From contig NZ_LIPQ01000027.1 of NCBI RefSeq assembly GCF_001418135.1, positions 1 to 44,287 on the forward strand: a stretch of DNA of 44,287 nt. Direction: 5' to 3'. The position numbers were made by a program, and so were the translations under genes. This DNA comes from Streptomyces aureus. GTDB taxonomy: Bacteria; Actinomycetota; Actinomycetes; Streptomycetales; Streptomycetaceae. The notes beneath the pieces were generated by a model, which was not told the DNA's origin, did no database searches, and saw nothing but the letters and a program-made list of their open reading frames with translations. Shown piece by piece: positions 28,146 to 39,678 of this stretch. The first letter of the stretch is position 1. Each line of letters starts with the position of its first letter.

Positions 28146-29639
28146 ATGACCTTCACCGCACAGTCGGACCCCGCGGCCGGCCCCGGCCCCGCTCGCGCCG
28201 GCCGCCGTGAATGGACGGCCCTCGGCGTCCTCATGCTGCCGCTGCTCCTCGTCTCCATGGACGTGTCCGTCCTCTACTTCGCCATCCCCTCCATCAGCGC
28301 CGACCTGCGGCCCGGAGCCACCGAACAGCTCTGGATGCTCGACATCTACGGCTTCGTCCTCGCCGGGCTCCTCATCACCATGGGCGCGCTCGGCGACCGC
28401 GTCGGGCGACGCAAGGTCCTGCTCGGCGGCACGGCGCTGTTCGGCCTCGCCTCCGTGGCCGCGGCGTACGCGCACACCCCCGGCGCCCTGATCGGCGCCC
28501 GCGCGCTGCTCGGCATCGGCGGAGCCTGCCTCATGCCCGCCACGCTCGCCCTGCTCCGGGTGCTGTTCGCCGACCCGGCCCAGCGCGCGAAGGCCATCAC
28601 CCTGTGGACCTCGGTGATGGCGAGTGGCATCGCCCTCGGGCCCGTCGTCAGCGGCGCGCTCGTCGAGCACTTCTGGTGGGGGTCCGTCTTCCTCGTCAAC
28701 CTGCCGGCCATGGCCCTGCTCCTCGTCCTGGCGCCGCTGCTGCTGCCCGAGTCCAAGGGGGCCGCCTCCGGACGGTTCGACGTCCTCAGCGCCGCCCTCT
28801 CGCTCGGCGCCCTGCTGCCGCTCATCCACGGCGTCAAGGAACTGGCCGAGGACGGCTGGGCGCCGCTTCCGGCGGGCGGTGCGGCCGTGGGGCTGCTCGT
28901 CGGTCTGCTGTTCGTCCGCCGCCAGGCACGGCTCGCCCACCCCATGGTCGACCTCGCCCTGCTGCGGAACCGGGCCTACGGAGGTTCCGTCCTCGCCAAC
29001 CTGCTCGCGATGACGGCGACGGTCGGCTTCGCCGTCTTCCTCACCCAGTACCTGCAGTCCGTCCTGGGCCAGAGCCCCTTCGAGGCGGCGCTCTGGAGCC
29101 TCGTGCCGACCGCGGGCGTGCTGGCCGCCGCACCCGCGACCGCGGTGCTGGCCCGGAAGACCGACCGGGCCCACGTGATGGCCGGCGGGTTCCTCGTGTC
29201 CGCCGCCGGCTTCACCTGGCTGGCCGGCATCGACCGCGCCACGCCCCTGTGGGTGGTCATCGCGGCCAGTGCCGTCTACGCCGGCGGCCTCGTCTCCGCG
29301 ATGACGCTGGCCAACGAACTGGCTCTGGGCGCCGCGCCGCCCGAGCGGGCGGGGTCCGCCGCCGCCGTCCTGGAGTCGGGAGCCGAGCTGGGCGGAGCGC
29401 TCGGCATGGCGCTCCTGGGCAGCCTGGGGGCGGCGGTCTACACCGGCGCGATGCCCGCGGACGCACCCACGGTGGCACGGGAGACCTTGGGCGGTGCGCT
29501 GACAGCAGGGCCCGAGGTGATGGGAGCGGCCCGCACCGCGTTCGTCGAGGCGATGGGAGCGGTCGCCGTGGGGGCGGCGGTGCTGATGGTCGGGGCAGGG
29601 CTGCTGTCTCTCGTCCTGCTGCGGAAGGCACGACGCTGA
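28146..29639 (+). CDS. MFS exporter, DHA2 type (QacA/SmvA-like)
   Basis: This 497-residue, 14-segment transporter has TM1 with LLVSMDVSVLYFAIPSISADL, LWMLDIYGFVLAGLLITMG in TM2 and motif A GDRVGRRKVLLGG, the pattern of QacA/SmvA/LfrA-type proton-coupled efflux pumps for cationic or lipophilic drugs. I chose the ATG at 28146 because the protein aligns from there and the upstream frame starts with an unlikely TTG; there is no clear ribosome site, so translation may be leaderless or weak. It is divergently paired with the GntR-TetR regulator. A large imperfect palindrome follows the stop by 35 bp. Confidence 0.9.
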   Translation: MTFTAQSDPAAGPGPARAGRREWTALGVLMLPLLLVSMDVSVLYFAIPSISADLRPGATEQLWMLDIYGFVLAGLLITMGALGDRVGRRKVLLGGTALFGLASVAAAYAHTPGALIGARALLGIGGACLMPATLALLRVLFADPAQRAKAITLWTSVMASGIALGPVVSGALVEHFWWGSVFLVNLPAMALLLVLAPLLLPESKGAASGRFDVLSAALSLGALLPLIHGVKELAEDGWAPLPAGGAAVGLLVGLLFVRRQARLAHPMVDLALLRNRAYGGSVLANLLAMTATVGFAVFLTQYLQSVLGQSPFEAALWSLVPTAGVLAAAPATAVLARKTDRAHVMAGGFLVSAAGFTWLAGIDRATPLWVVIAASAVYAGGLVSAMTLANELALGAAPPERAGSAAAVLESGAELGGALGMALLGSLGAAVYTGAMPADAPTVARETLGGALTAGPEVMGAARTAFVEAMGAVAVGAAVLMVGAGLLSLVLLRKARR

Positions 29640-29673
29640 AACACGCCCCTGAAACAGGAGTGGGGGACGTGGA

Positions 29674-29779
29674 GGGGGCCGCGTTCGGGACGTGAAGCGT
29701 GATGTGCGGCGCAACAAGAGCGTCCAGCGGATACTGCGCCAGAGGCGCCGTAAATCACGCAGTCCCGAACGCGGCCCCC
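29674..29779. repeat. 106-bp imperfect palindrome with 18-bp perfect terminal arms
   Basis: The 18-base left arm 29674-29691 is exactly complementary to 29762-29779. Inside, 29697-29703 pairs with 29754-29760 and 29707-29712 with 29745-29750, leaving a 32-base apical loop. It lies between a plus-strand exporter and a minus-strand ABC gene. It may be a bidirectional terminator, a structured RNA or a remnant miniature element; no target duplication is evident. Confidence 0.75.
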
Positions 29780-29815
29780 GGAACGGCCCCCACGGCACCC
29801 CCACGGGGTCGAGCC

Positions 29816-31633
29816 TCAGCCCACCAGACTCTCCCGCCAAGCCTGGTGCAGCCCCGCGTAGTGGCCCTCGTCGGTGACCAGGTCCGAGGGCGCGCCGTCC
29901 TCGACGATCCGGCCCGACTCCATCACCAGGACCCGGTCCGCGACCTCGACCGTGGACAGACGGTGGGCGATGACGACCGCGGTGCGACCCGCCAGGACCG
30001 TGTCCATGGCCCGCTGCACCGCCCGTTCGCCCGGGACGTCCAGCGAGCTGGTGGCCTCGTCCAGGATCAGTACCGCCGGGTCCGCGAGCAGCGCCCTGGC
30101 GAAGGCGACCAGCTGGCGCTGGCCCGCCGAGATGCGGCCGCCCCGTTTGCGTACGTCCGTGTCGTAGCCGTCCGGGAGGCCCTTGATGAAGTCGTGGGCC
30201 CCGATCGCGCGGGCCGCGTCCTCGATCTGCTCGCGGGTCGCGTCCGGCCGGCCGATCGCGATGTTCTCGGCGACCGTTCCCGAGAAGAGGAACGCCTCCT
30301 GGGTGACCATGACGATGCCCCGGCGGAGGTCCGGGGTGGTCAGGTCGCGGAGGTCCACACCGTCCAGGCGCACCGCGCCGTCCGTGGGGTCGTAGAAGCG
30401 GGCGAGGAGTTTCGCCAGGGTGGACTTGCCCGCACCCGTCGCCCCCACCACCGCCACCGTCTGGCCGGCGGGGATGGTCAGGTCGAAGGCGGGGAGGACC
30501 TCGCCGCCCGTGCGGTAGGCGAACCGGACCTTGTCGAAGGTGACCTCGCGCCCCGGGGAGCCCGTGCGGGCGGGCAGGGTGGCGGGGGCCGTCGCCTCCG
30601 GGACTCCGGGCTCCTGCGCCAGGAGGCCCGCGATCTTGGTGAGGGACGCGGCCGCCGACTCGTACGAGTTGAGGAACATGCCGAGCCGGTCGATCGGGTC
30701 GTACAGGCGCCGCATGTACAGGACCGCCGCCGCCAGGACGCCCAGTTCGAGGGAGCCCGAGGCCACCCGGTAGGCGCCCCAGAGGCACATGCCGGCGACC
30801 GCCGTGTTGGCGACGAGCCGCGACCCCACGACGTAGCGGGCCATCTCCAGGAGCGCGTCGCCGTTGCTGCGCTCGTGCCGGTGGTTGAGCGCCGCGAACT
30901 CGGTCTCGTTCACCCGCTCCCGGCGGAACGCCCGTACCGGACGGATGCCGTTCATCGTCTCCGCGAACTTCACGATGACTCCGGCGATGGCCGTGGACCG
31001 CTCGGCGTACACCGCTCCGGCCCGTCGCCGGTAGACGCGCACCAGGAAGGAGAGGGGCAGGAAGGACGCCACCGCCACCGCGCCGATGCCCAGGTCGAGG
31101 TAGAGGAGGATCGCCGAGATCGAGACGAAGGAGAGAACGACGCCGATCAGTTCCTGCAGCCCCTCCGAGAGGAGCTCCCGGAGGGATTCGACGTCGGTGG
31201 TGGAGCGGGAGATGAGCCGGCCCGAGGTGTACCGCTCGTGGAAGTCGACGCTCAGGATCTGCGAGTGGCGGAAGATGCGGCCGCGCAGGTCGAGCAGGAC
31301 GTCCTGGTTGACGCGGGCCGCGCCGCGGACGAAGACGTACTGGAGGACGCCCGAGAGCGCCGCGCAGAGGAGGTAGCCGAGGGCCACCGCGAGGACGGGG
31401 CCGTGGTCGCCCGCGCGGAAGGCGGGGACGCCCTCGTCGATGGCGTACGCGACGAGGAGGGGGCCGGCCTGGACCGCGGCCTCCTTGACGAGGAGCACCA
31501 GGGCGGCGACCGTGACCCGTACCCGGTGGGCGGAGAGGAGCGAGCGGAGCAGGGCGCCCGTCGCTCCGGGGGGTGCCGGGAGGTCGTCGCGGTCGAAGGG
31601 GTCGCTGGTCCGCTGATCCGTCTGTGCCGTCAT
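29816..31633 (-). CDS. ABC exporter half-transporter, catalytic NBD subunit
   Basis: This 605-residue protein has six N-terminal membrane segments (about residues 30-330) and a C-terminal nucleotide-binding domain: Walker A VVGATGAGKST with Lys403, Q-loop VTQEAFLF, signature ISAGQRQL, Walker B VLILDEATSSLD with catalytic Glu526, and H-loop VIAHRLSTV. Its ATG overlaps the stop of the preceding half-transporter by 4 bases, and the pair should form a heterodimeric exporter. The signature is slightly altered (ISAGQ instead of LSGGQ), typical of one half of asymmetric exporters. Substrate unknown; drugs, lipids or peptides are all possible. Confidence 0.93.
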   Translation of the reverse strand: MTAQTDQRTSDPFDRDDLPAPPGATGALLRSLLSAHRVRVTVAALVLLVKEAAVQAGPLLVAYAIDEGVPAFRAGDHGPVLAVALGYLLCAALSGVLQYVFVRGAARVNQDVLLDLRGRIFRHSQILSVDFHERYTSGRLISRSTTDVESLRELLSEGLQELIGVVLSFVSISAILLYLDLGIGAVAVASFLPLSFLVRVYRRRAGAVYAERSTAIAGVIVKFAETMNGIRPVRAFRRERVNETEFAALNHRHERSNGDALLEMARYVVGSRLVANTAVAGMCLWGAYRVASGSLELGVLAAAVLYMRRLYDPIDRLGMFLNSYESAAASLTKIAGLLAQEPGVPEATAPATLPARTGSPGREVTFDKVRFAYRTGGEVLPAFDLTIPAGQTVAVVGATGAGKSTLAKLLARFYDPTDGAVRLDGVDLRDLTTPDLRRGIVMVTQEAFLFSGTVAENIAIGRPDATREQIEDAARAIGAHDFIKGLPDGYDTDVRKRGGRISAGQRQLVAFARALLADPAVLILDEATSSLDVPGERAVQRAMDTVLAGRTAVVIAHRLSTVEVADRVLVMESGRIVEDGAPSDLVTDEGHYAGLHQAWRESLVG

Positions 31634-33501
31634 CGGGCTCCGCCCTCGCCTTCGCCGGACATCAGCCAGGCGTACTCCGCGCTGCTCCGCAGCAGTTCGT
31701 GATGGGTGCCCACGGCCGCGATACGGCCCCGGGAGAGCAGCGCCACCCGGTCGGCCAGCATCACCGTCGACGGGCGGTGCGCCACCACGAGTGCCGTGGT
31801 GTCCCGCAGGACCTCCCGCAGGGCCGCCTCCACGCGGGCCTCCGTGTGGACGTCGAGTGCGGACAGGGGATCGTCCAGGACCAGGAAGCGGGGGCGGCCG
31901 ACGACCGCCCTCGCCAGGGCGAGCCGCTGGCGCTGTCCGCCGGACAGGCTCAGGCCCTGCTCACCGACCTGGGTCGCGACGCCCTCGGGCAGCCGCTCGA
32001 CGAAGCCGTCGGCCTGCGCCACGCCGAGGGCGCGGCGCAGTTCCGGCTCGCCCGCCGTTCCGTCCGCGCCCATGAGGACGTTCTCCCCGACGCTGGCGGA
32101 GAAGAGGGTCGGCTCCTCGAACGCCATCGACACCAGGGACCGCAGCCGGTCCCGCTCCATCAGGGCGATGTCCTCGCCGTCGAGGAGGATGCGGCCGCCC
32201 GACGCCTCGTGCAGCCTCGGTACGAGGGCGGTGAGCGTGGTCTTGCCGGAGCCCGTGCCGCCGACCAGGGCCAGGGTCTCGCCGGGGCGGATGTGCAGGT
32301 CGATGCCGTCCAGGACGGGCGGGGCGTCCGCCGGGGCGTCCGGGTAGCGGAACGACACGCCCTCGAAGCGCACCCCACCCGGTCCGCCGGCCGTCGTGCC
32401 CGAAGCGGCCGTCGTGCCCGGGCCGGCCGGGGTGCTCAGGGTGCCCCCGGTGGCCGGGCCGGTCTCCGGCTCCTCCTCGGCGTCCATCACCTCGAAGTAC
32501 CGTTCCGTCGCGGTCGCCGCCTCCTGGCTCATCGCCAGCAGGAAGCCGATCGACTCCACCGGCCAGCGCAGCGCCAGGGCCGTCGACAGGAACGCGACGA
32601 GCGTGCCCGCCGACAGGTCCCCGTCCGCCACCTGGACCGTGCCGAGGACGAGGGCCGCACCGATGGCCAGTTCCGGCACGAAGGTGATGACCGCCCAGAT
32701 CAGCGCGAGCAGCCGGGCCTTGACGAGTTCGGTGCCGCGCAGCCGGCCGGAGAGCTCCCGGAAGGCCGTCGCCTGGCTGCGATGGCGGCCGAAGCCCTTG
32801 ACGATGCGGATGCCGAGGACGCTCTCCTCGACGACCGTCGTCAGATCGCCCACCTGGTCCTGGGCGCGGCGCGCGACCACCCCGTACCGGCCCTCGAAGA
32901 TCGAGCAGACGATGACGAGCGGGATGACCGGGGTGAGGAGGACGAGCCCGAGGGACCAGTCCTGGGCGAGCAGCAGGACGTAACCCGCGAGGATCGTCAC
33001 GGCGTTGACCAGCAGGAACGTCAGCGGGAAGGCCAGGAACATCCGGACCAGCATGAGGTCGGTCGTGCCGCGGGAGAGAAGCTGGCCCGAGGCCCACCGG
33101 TCGTGGAAGGCGATCGGGAGCCGCTGGAGCCTGCCGTACAGATCGGCCCGCATCCGTGCCTCCACCCCCGACAGGGGCCGGGCGACCAGCCACCGCCGGT
33201 ACCCGAAGAGCACCGCCTCGGCGACGCCGAGCAGCAGGAGGTAGAGCGCCCCCAGCCACACGCCGCCCGGGTCCCGGTCCGCGACCGGCCCGTCGACCAG
33301 CCACTTGAGGACGAGCGGGATGACGAGCGAGAGACAGGACGCGACGATCGCGACGAACGCGGCCGTGAACAACCGCGTACGCACGGGCCGCACGTACGGC
33401 CAGAGGCGGAGCAGCGTCCGCACCGCGGACCGGTCGTGGCCGTCGTGGCCGTCGTGGGGATCGGGGGCGGGGGGCTCTGGGGCGACAGGTTTCTCGGGCA
33501 T
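31630..33501 (-). CDS. ABC exporter half-transporter with degenerate ATP site
   Basis: This 623-residue half-transporter has six membrane segments (about residues 45-340), a Gly/Thr-rich linker (about 365-395) and an NBD with Walker A LVGGTGSGKTTL (Lys420), signature LSGGQRQRL and H-loop VVAHRPSTV. Walker B reads FLVLDDPLSALD, so Asp544 replaces the catalytic Glu, and the Q-loop position reads FEEPTLF with Glu for Gln. These are the marks of the non-hydrolysing site in heterodimers such as TM287/288 or BmrCD. The stretch HDGHDGHD near the N-terminus is a short His/Asp repeat. It is first in a two-gene operon, coupled by ATGA to the second half. Confidence 0.93.
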   Translation of the reverse strand: MPEKPVAPEPPAPDPHDGHDGHDRSAVRTLLRLWPYVRPVRTRLFTAAFVAIVASCLSLVIPLVLKWLVDGPVADRDPGGVWLGALYLLLLGVAEAVLFGYRRWLVARPLSGVEARMRADLYGRLQRLPIAFHDRWASGQLLSRGTTDLMLVRMFLAFPLTFLLVNAVTILAGYVLLLAQDWSLGLVLLTPVIPLVIVCSIFEGRYGVVARRAQDQVGDLTTVVEESVLGIRIVKGFGRHRSQATAFRELSGRLRGTELVKARLLALIWAVITFVPELAIGAALVLGTVQVADGDLSAGTLVAFLSTALALRWPVESIGFLLAMSQEAATATERYFEVMDAEEEPETGPATGGTLSTPAGPGTTAASGTTAGGPGGVRFEGVSFRYPDAPADAPPVLDGIDLHIRPGETLALVGGTGSGKTTLTALVPRLHEASGGRILLDGEDIALMERDRLRSLVSMAFEEPTLFSASVGENVLMGADGTAGEPELRRALGVAQADGFVERLPEGVATQVGEQGLSLSGGQRQRLALARAVVGRPRFLVLDDPLSALDVHTEARVEAALREVLRDTTALVVAHRPSTVMLADRVALLSRGRIAAVGTHHELLRSSAEYAWLMSGEGEGGAR

Positions 33502-33594
33502 CAGGTCCGACCTTACGGTTCACCACTGACACGTCTCATCCTGTTTTCCGGCCAGGCGCGGGCACGCCCCGGACGGCCGTGAGTCGTACCGCCG

Positions 33595-33610
33595 TCAACC
33601 GATCGGTTGA
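33595..33610. promoter_or_regulatory. Perfect 16-bp palindrome, candidate operator
   Basis: TCAACCGATCGGTTGA is fully self-complementary and sits about 60 bp before the ABC-2 ATPase start, in the divergent region shared with the heterodimeric exporter. AACCGnnCGGTT-type dyads are typical of TetR-family sites. No TetR gene adjoins it; the operon-encoded LuxR-type regulator is another candidate. Confidence 0.6.
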
Positions 33611-33670
33611 TGGCCAGGACGAGCGAGATGGCCGATACCCGTGCCGCGCCCCGGCCGACAGCCTTGGGGC

Positions 33671-34572
<902 letters not shown>

Positions 34573-34576
<4 letters not shown>

Positions 34577-35322
34577 GCACCACCAGCCCTGCCGCGGCCG
34601 TCCTGCGGACCGAGATCCGCCTCTTCACCCGCGAACCCGGCGCCCTGTTCTGGGTGATGGCCTCACCGACGGTGCTGACCGTGATCCTCGGCCTGATCCC
34701 TTCCTTCCGGGAGGCCTCCGCGGACCTCGGCGGTCGTCGCGTCATCGACCTCTACGTCCCCGTCTCCGTTCTCTTCGCCCTCATCATGGCCGCGGTCCAG
34801 TCCATGCCCGCGGTCCTCTCCGGCTACCGCGAACGAGGCATCCTGCGCCGCATGTCCACCACCCCGGTCCGGCCCGCGACGCTGCTCGCCGCCCAGATCG
34901 CGCTGTACGCCGCGGCCACCCTGGTCTCCGCGGTGCTGGTGGTCACGGTGGGGCGGCTCGCCTTCGGCGTCGCCCTGCCGGGCAACCTCGTGGGATACGT
35001 CCTCGCCCTGCTGCTGACCGTGGCGAGCGGTCTGGCCCTCGGCGCCACCGTGTGCGCGGTCTCCCGGACCCAGGGCATCGCCTACGCCGTCGGCTCGGCC
35101 GTCGCCTTCCCCGCCATGTTCACGGCCGGGGTCTGGGTGCCGGTCCAGGCCATGCCGGATACGCTGCAGCGGATCGTCGGGCTCAGTCCGTTCGGCGCCG
35201 GCTCGCAGGCTCTCGACGCGGCCGCCTCGGGCGGCTGGCCCGGATGGACGGAGCTCGGGGTGCTGGCCCTGTGGACGGCCGTGCTGACCGGCGCCTCGGT
35301 GCGCTGGTTCCGCTGGGAGTGA
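34573..35322 (+). CDS. ABC-2 type permease (DrrB-like)
   Basis: This 249-residue membrane protein has six predicted segments, beginning after VLRTEIRLFTREPGALFWVM, which is characteristic of ABC-2 permeases, with the conserved ERGILRRMSTTPVRP cytoplasmic loop that contacts the ATPase and the late LSPFGAGSQALDAA region. The ATG overlaps the ATPase stop in ATGA. It is the membrane partner of the preceding ATPase, exporting an unknown compound. Confidence 0.93.
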
Positions 35323-35336
35323 GAGGGGGCGGCGGG

Positions 35337-36635
35337 GTGCCCACCACCGTCGAGGAGCGCTGGGGCCAGTTCTTCCGCTGGGGGCCGTACGGACTGCTCG
35401 GCGTCGCCGCGGCGATCGCCGCGGCGTCGGCCGACGTGTTCATGGACCGTACGGAGCGGGTGACGGCCATGGCCCTGGTGGCGGCCGCGCTCCTCCTCCA
35501 CGTGCTGTGGGACCGCCGTTGCCGGCGGGTGGTCGCGGCCACCGGGTGGGGGCCCGAGCGGCCCGACGGCGGACCCGTTCTCGTGCCGGGGGCGCCGGGG
35601 CCCGCCTCCGTCGTCCACTTCGTCCTCCGTACCGCCCTCGCCTTCGCGTTGACCTGGCTCAACCCGTTCTTCGCGATCTACGCCTGCGTCGGCTACTTCG
35701 ACGCCGTCCACCTGCTGCCCCGGCGTCTCGCCCACGCCGGGCTCCTCGCCACCGCCGTCACCATGGCAGGCTCGCAGTCCGGCGGGCTGCCGCCCGCCTC
35801 GCTCACGCAGTGGCTCGCCTTCGGCGGACTGTTCGCCCTGAACGCCTGCCTCGCCATGGGCTTCTCGCACCTCGCCACCAAGGACGCGGAGAAGGCCGCC
35901 GAGCGCGCCGCCACCATCGCCGAACTCGGCCGTGCCAACAGCCGCCTCGAACAGGCCCTCGCCGAGAACGCCGCACTCCAGGCCCAGCTGCTCCTCCAGG
36001 CCCGCGAGGCCGGGATCGCCGACGAGCGGCGGCGGCTCGCCGCCGAGATCCACGACACCATCGCCCAGGGCCTCACCGGGGTCATCACCCAGCTCCAGGC
36101 CGCGCACGCCACTCCCGACCGCGAGCGCGCCGATGCGCACCTGCGGCGGGCCGCCGACCTCGCCCGGCACAGCCTCGGCGAGGCCCGCCGCTCCGTGCGG
36201 AACCTGAGCCCGGCCGCCCTGGAGCACGACGCCCTTCCGGAGGCGCTGCGCAAGACGGTCGCCGAGTGGGCCGAACGCACCGGCGTCGACGCCCGGTTCA
36301 CCGTGACCGGGGCCGAGGAACCGCTCCACGACGAGGTGGCCGCCACGTTGCTGCGGATCGCCCAGGAGGCGCTGTCCAACGCGGCCCGTCACTCCGGGGC
36401 CGCCCGCGCCGGCGTCACCCTCTCCTACATGGGCGACGAAGTCACCCTGGACGTACGGGACGACGGCCGGGGCTTCGACCCGCTGGCGCGGCCCGAACGC
36501 GGGGGCGACGGCGGGGGGTTCGGCCTCGACGGCATGCGGGCCCGCGCCGAGCGTCTCGCCGGCTCCGTCGCCGTGGAGACCGCTCCGGGCGAGGGCACGG
36601 CGATCTCCGCTCGCGTACCGTTGGGCGCGCCATGA
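35337..36635 (+). CDS. Sensor histidine kinase (NarL/DesK class)
   Basis: This 432-residue kinase has about six N-terminal hydrophobic segments (residues 15-185), a coiled-coil stretch rich in Ala/Glu (about 185-230), a HisKA_3 box ERRRLAAEIHDTIAQGLTG with His239, an N box ALSNAARHSGAARAG and DVRDDGRGFDP. I chose the GTG at 35337 because AGGGGG lies 7 bases upstream; a GTG at 35319 overlaps the permease stop. It is third in a four-gene operon with an ABC-2 exporter and its own response regulator, so it may sense the pump substrate or membrane state. Confidence 0.92.
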   Translation: MPTTVEERWGQFFRWGPYGLLGVAAAIAAASADVFMDRTERVTAMALVAAALLLHVLWDRRCRRVVAATGWGPERPDGGPVLVPGAPGPASVVHFVLRTALAFALTWLNPFFAIYACVGYFDAVHLLPRRLAHAGLLATAVTMAGSQSGGLPPASLTQWLAFGGLFALNACLAMGFSHLATKDAEKAAERAATIAELGRANSRLEQALAENAALQAQLLLQAREAGIADERRRLAAEIHDTIAQGLTGVITQLQAAHATPDRERADAHLRRAADLARHSLGEARRSVRNLSPAALEHDALPEALRKTVAEWAERTGVDARFTVTGAEEPLHDEVAATLLRIAQEALSNAARHSGAARAGVTLSYMGDEVTLDVRDDGRGFDPLARPERGGDGGGFGLDGMRARAERLAGSVAVETAPGEGTAISARVPLGAP

Positions 36636-37273
36636 CTGACATCACGCTTCTGATCGTCGACGACCACCCCGTCGTACGGGACGGCCTGCGGGGCATGTTC
36701 GCCGCCGAGGGCTCCGGCTTCCGCGTCCTGGGCGAGGCCCCCGACGGCGTACGGGGAGTCGAACTCGCCCTGGAACTCGACCCCGACGTCGTCCTCATGG
36801 ACCTGCGCATGCCCGGCGGCAACGGCGTCGACGCCATCGCCGAGCTCACCCGTCGCGGCGCCCGCTCCCGCGTCCTCGTCCTCACCACGTACGACACGGA
36901 CACCGACACGCTCCCGGCGATCGAGGCGGGCGCCACCGGCTACCTCCTCAAGGACGCGCCCCGGGAGGAGCTGTTCGCCGCCGTGCGGGCCGCCGCCGAG
37001 GGCCGTACCGTCCTCTCCCCGGCCGTCGCCTCGCGTCTGGTCACGGCCGTCCGCGCCCCCGCCGTCACCGACCGGGTGCTCTCCGCCCGCGAGGCCGAGA
37101 TCCTCGCGCTCGTCGCGAAGGGCACGGCGAACCGGGCGATCGCGGCGGAGCTCTTCATCAGCGAGGCCACGGTGAAGACCCACCTCACCCACATCTACGC
37201 CAAGCTGCTCGTGAACGACCGCGCGTCCGCGGTGGCCGCGGGGTACGACCGGGGGATCCTCGGGCGCGGCTGA
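36632..37273 (+). CDS. NarL/LuxR-family response regulator
   Basis: This 213-residue regulator has a receiver domain with Asp10/Asp11, phosphoacceptor Asp57 in VVLMDLRMP, Thr in LVLTTYDTD and Lys in GYLLKDAP, then a LuxR helix-turn-helix (LSAREAEILALVAKGTANRA to VKTHLTHIYAKL). Its ATG overlaps the kinase stop by 4 bases. It probably regulates the operon promoter, where a perfect palindrome lies at 33595-33610; that link is an inference. Confidence 0.94.
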   Translation: MTDITLLIVDDHPVVRDGLRGMFAAEGSGFRVLGEAPDGVRGVELALELDPDVVLMDLRMPGGNGVDAIAELTRRGARSRVLVLTTYDTDTDTLPAIEAGATGYLLKDAPREELFAAVRAAAEGRTVLSPAVASRLVTAVRAPAVTDRVLSAREAEILALVAKGTANRAIAAELFISEATVKTHLTHIYAKLLVNDRASAVAAGYDRGILGRG

Positions 37274-37297
37274 GCGGCCCACCGGCGACAGGGCCGC
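37274..37297. terminator. Hairpin between convergent response regulator and glgX
   Basis: GCGGCCC (37274-37280) pairs with GGGCCGC (37291-37297) around a 10-base loop. It nearly fills the 30-bp gap between two convergent stop codons and may terminate both transcripts. Confidence 0.5.
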
Positions 37298-37303
37298 GGC
37301 CCC

Positions 37304-39514
<2,211 letters not shown>

Positions 39515-39546
39515 CGTCCCGGCCTCCAGCGGCTCGTCGGGCCCGC

Positions 39547-39588
39547 ACCCGGGGGAGCGGCGGCGTCCCGGCCGCCGCTCCCGCGGGT
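39547..39588. promoter_or_regulatory. Strong hairpin in the glgX/L,D-transpeptidase intergenic region
   Basis: A perfect 12-bp stem (39553-39564 with 39571-39582, 6-base loop) is extended by ACCC/GGGT after a small internal loop. It lies 33 bases upstream of the glgX start, so it could sit in the glgX leader, or be an operator for both divergent genes. Confidence 0.5.
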
Positions 39589-39678
39589 GGTTCTCCCCCT
39601 GTTCTGCCCGGACAGCCCGGCTCCCAACATGACCCGCACGCACGTTTCCCCTGGAGGGTGCCTGTCGTTGGGCCGAGC

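Noticed and set aside
29674..29779. Integron attC site
   Set aside because: The palindrome size and bulges are suggestive, but the conserved GTTRRRY/RYYYAAC core sites are absent and no integrase is near.
24856..30788. Giant frames of 896-1069 codons opposite the M4 protease, GntR-TetR and MFS genes
   Set aside because: They run through several real genes and promoter regions and have no recognisable domain.
39658..39678. GTG 39658 as start of the first L,D-transpeptidase
   Set aside because: Only one base separates it from GGAGG, and the GTG at 39679 gives a cleaner lipoprotein signal; it cannot be fully excluded.
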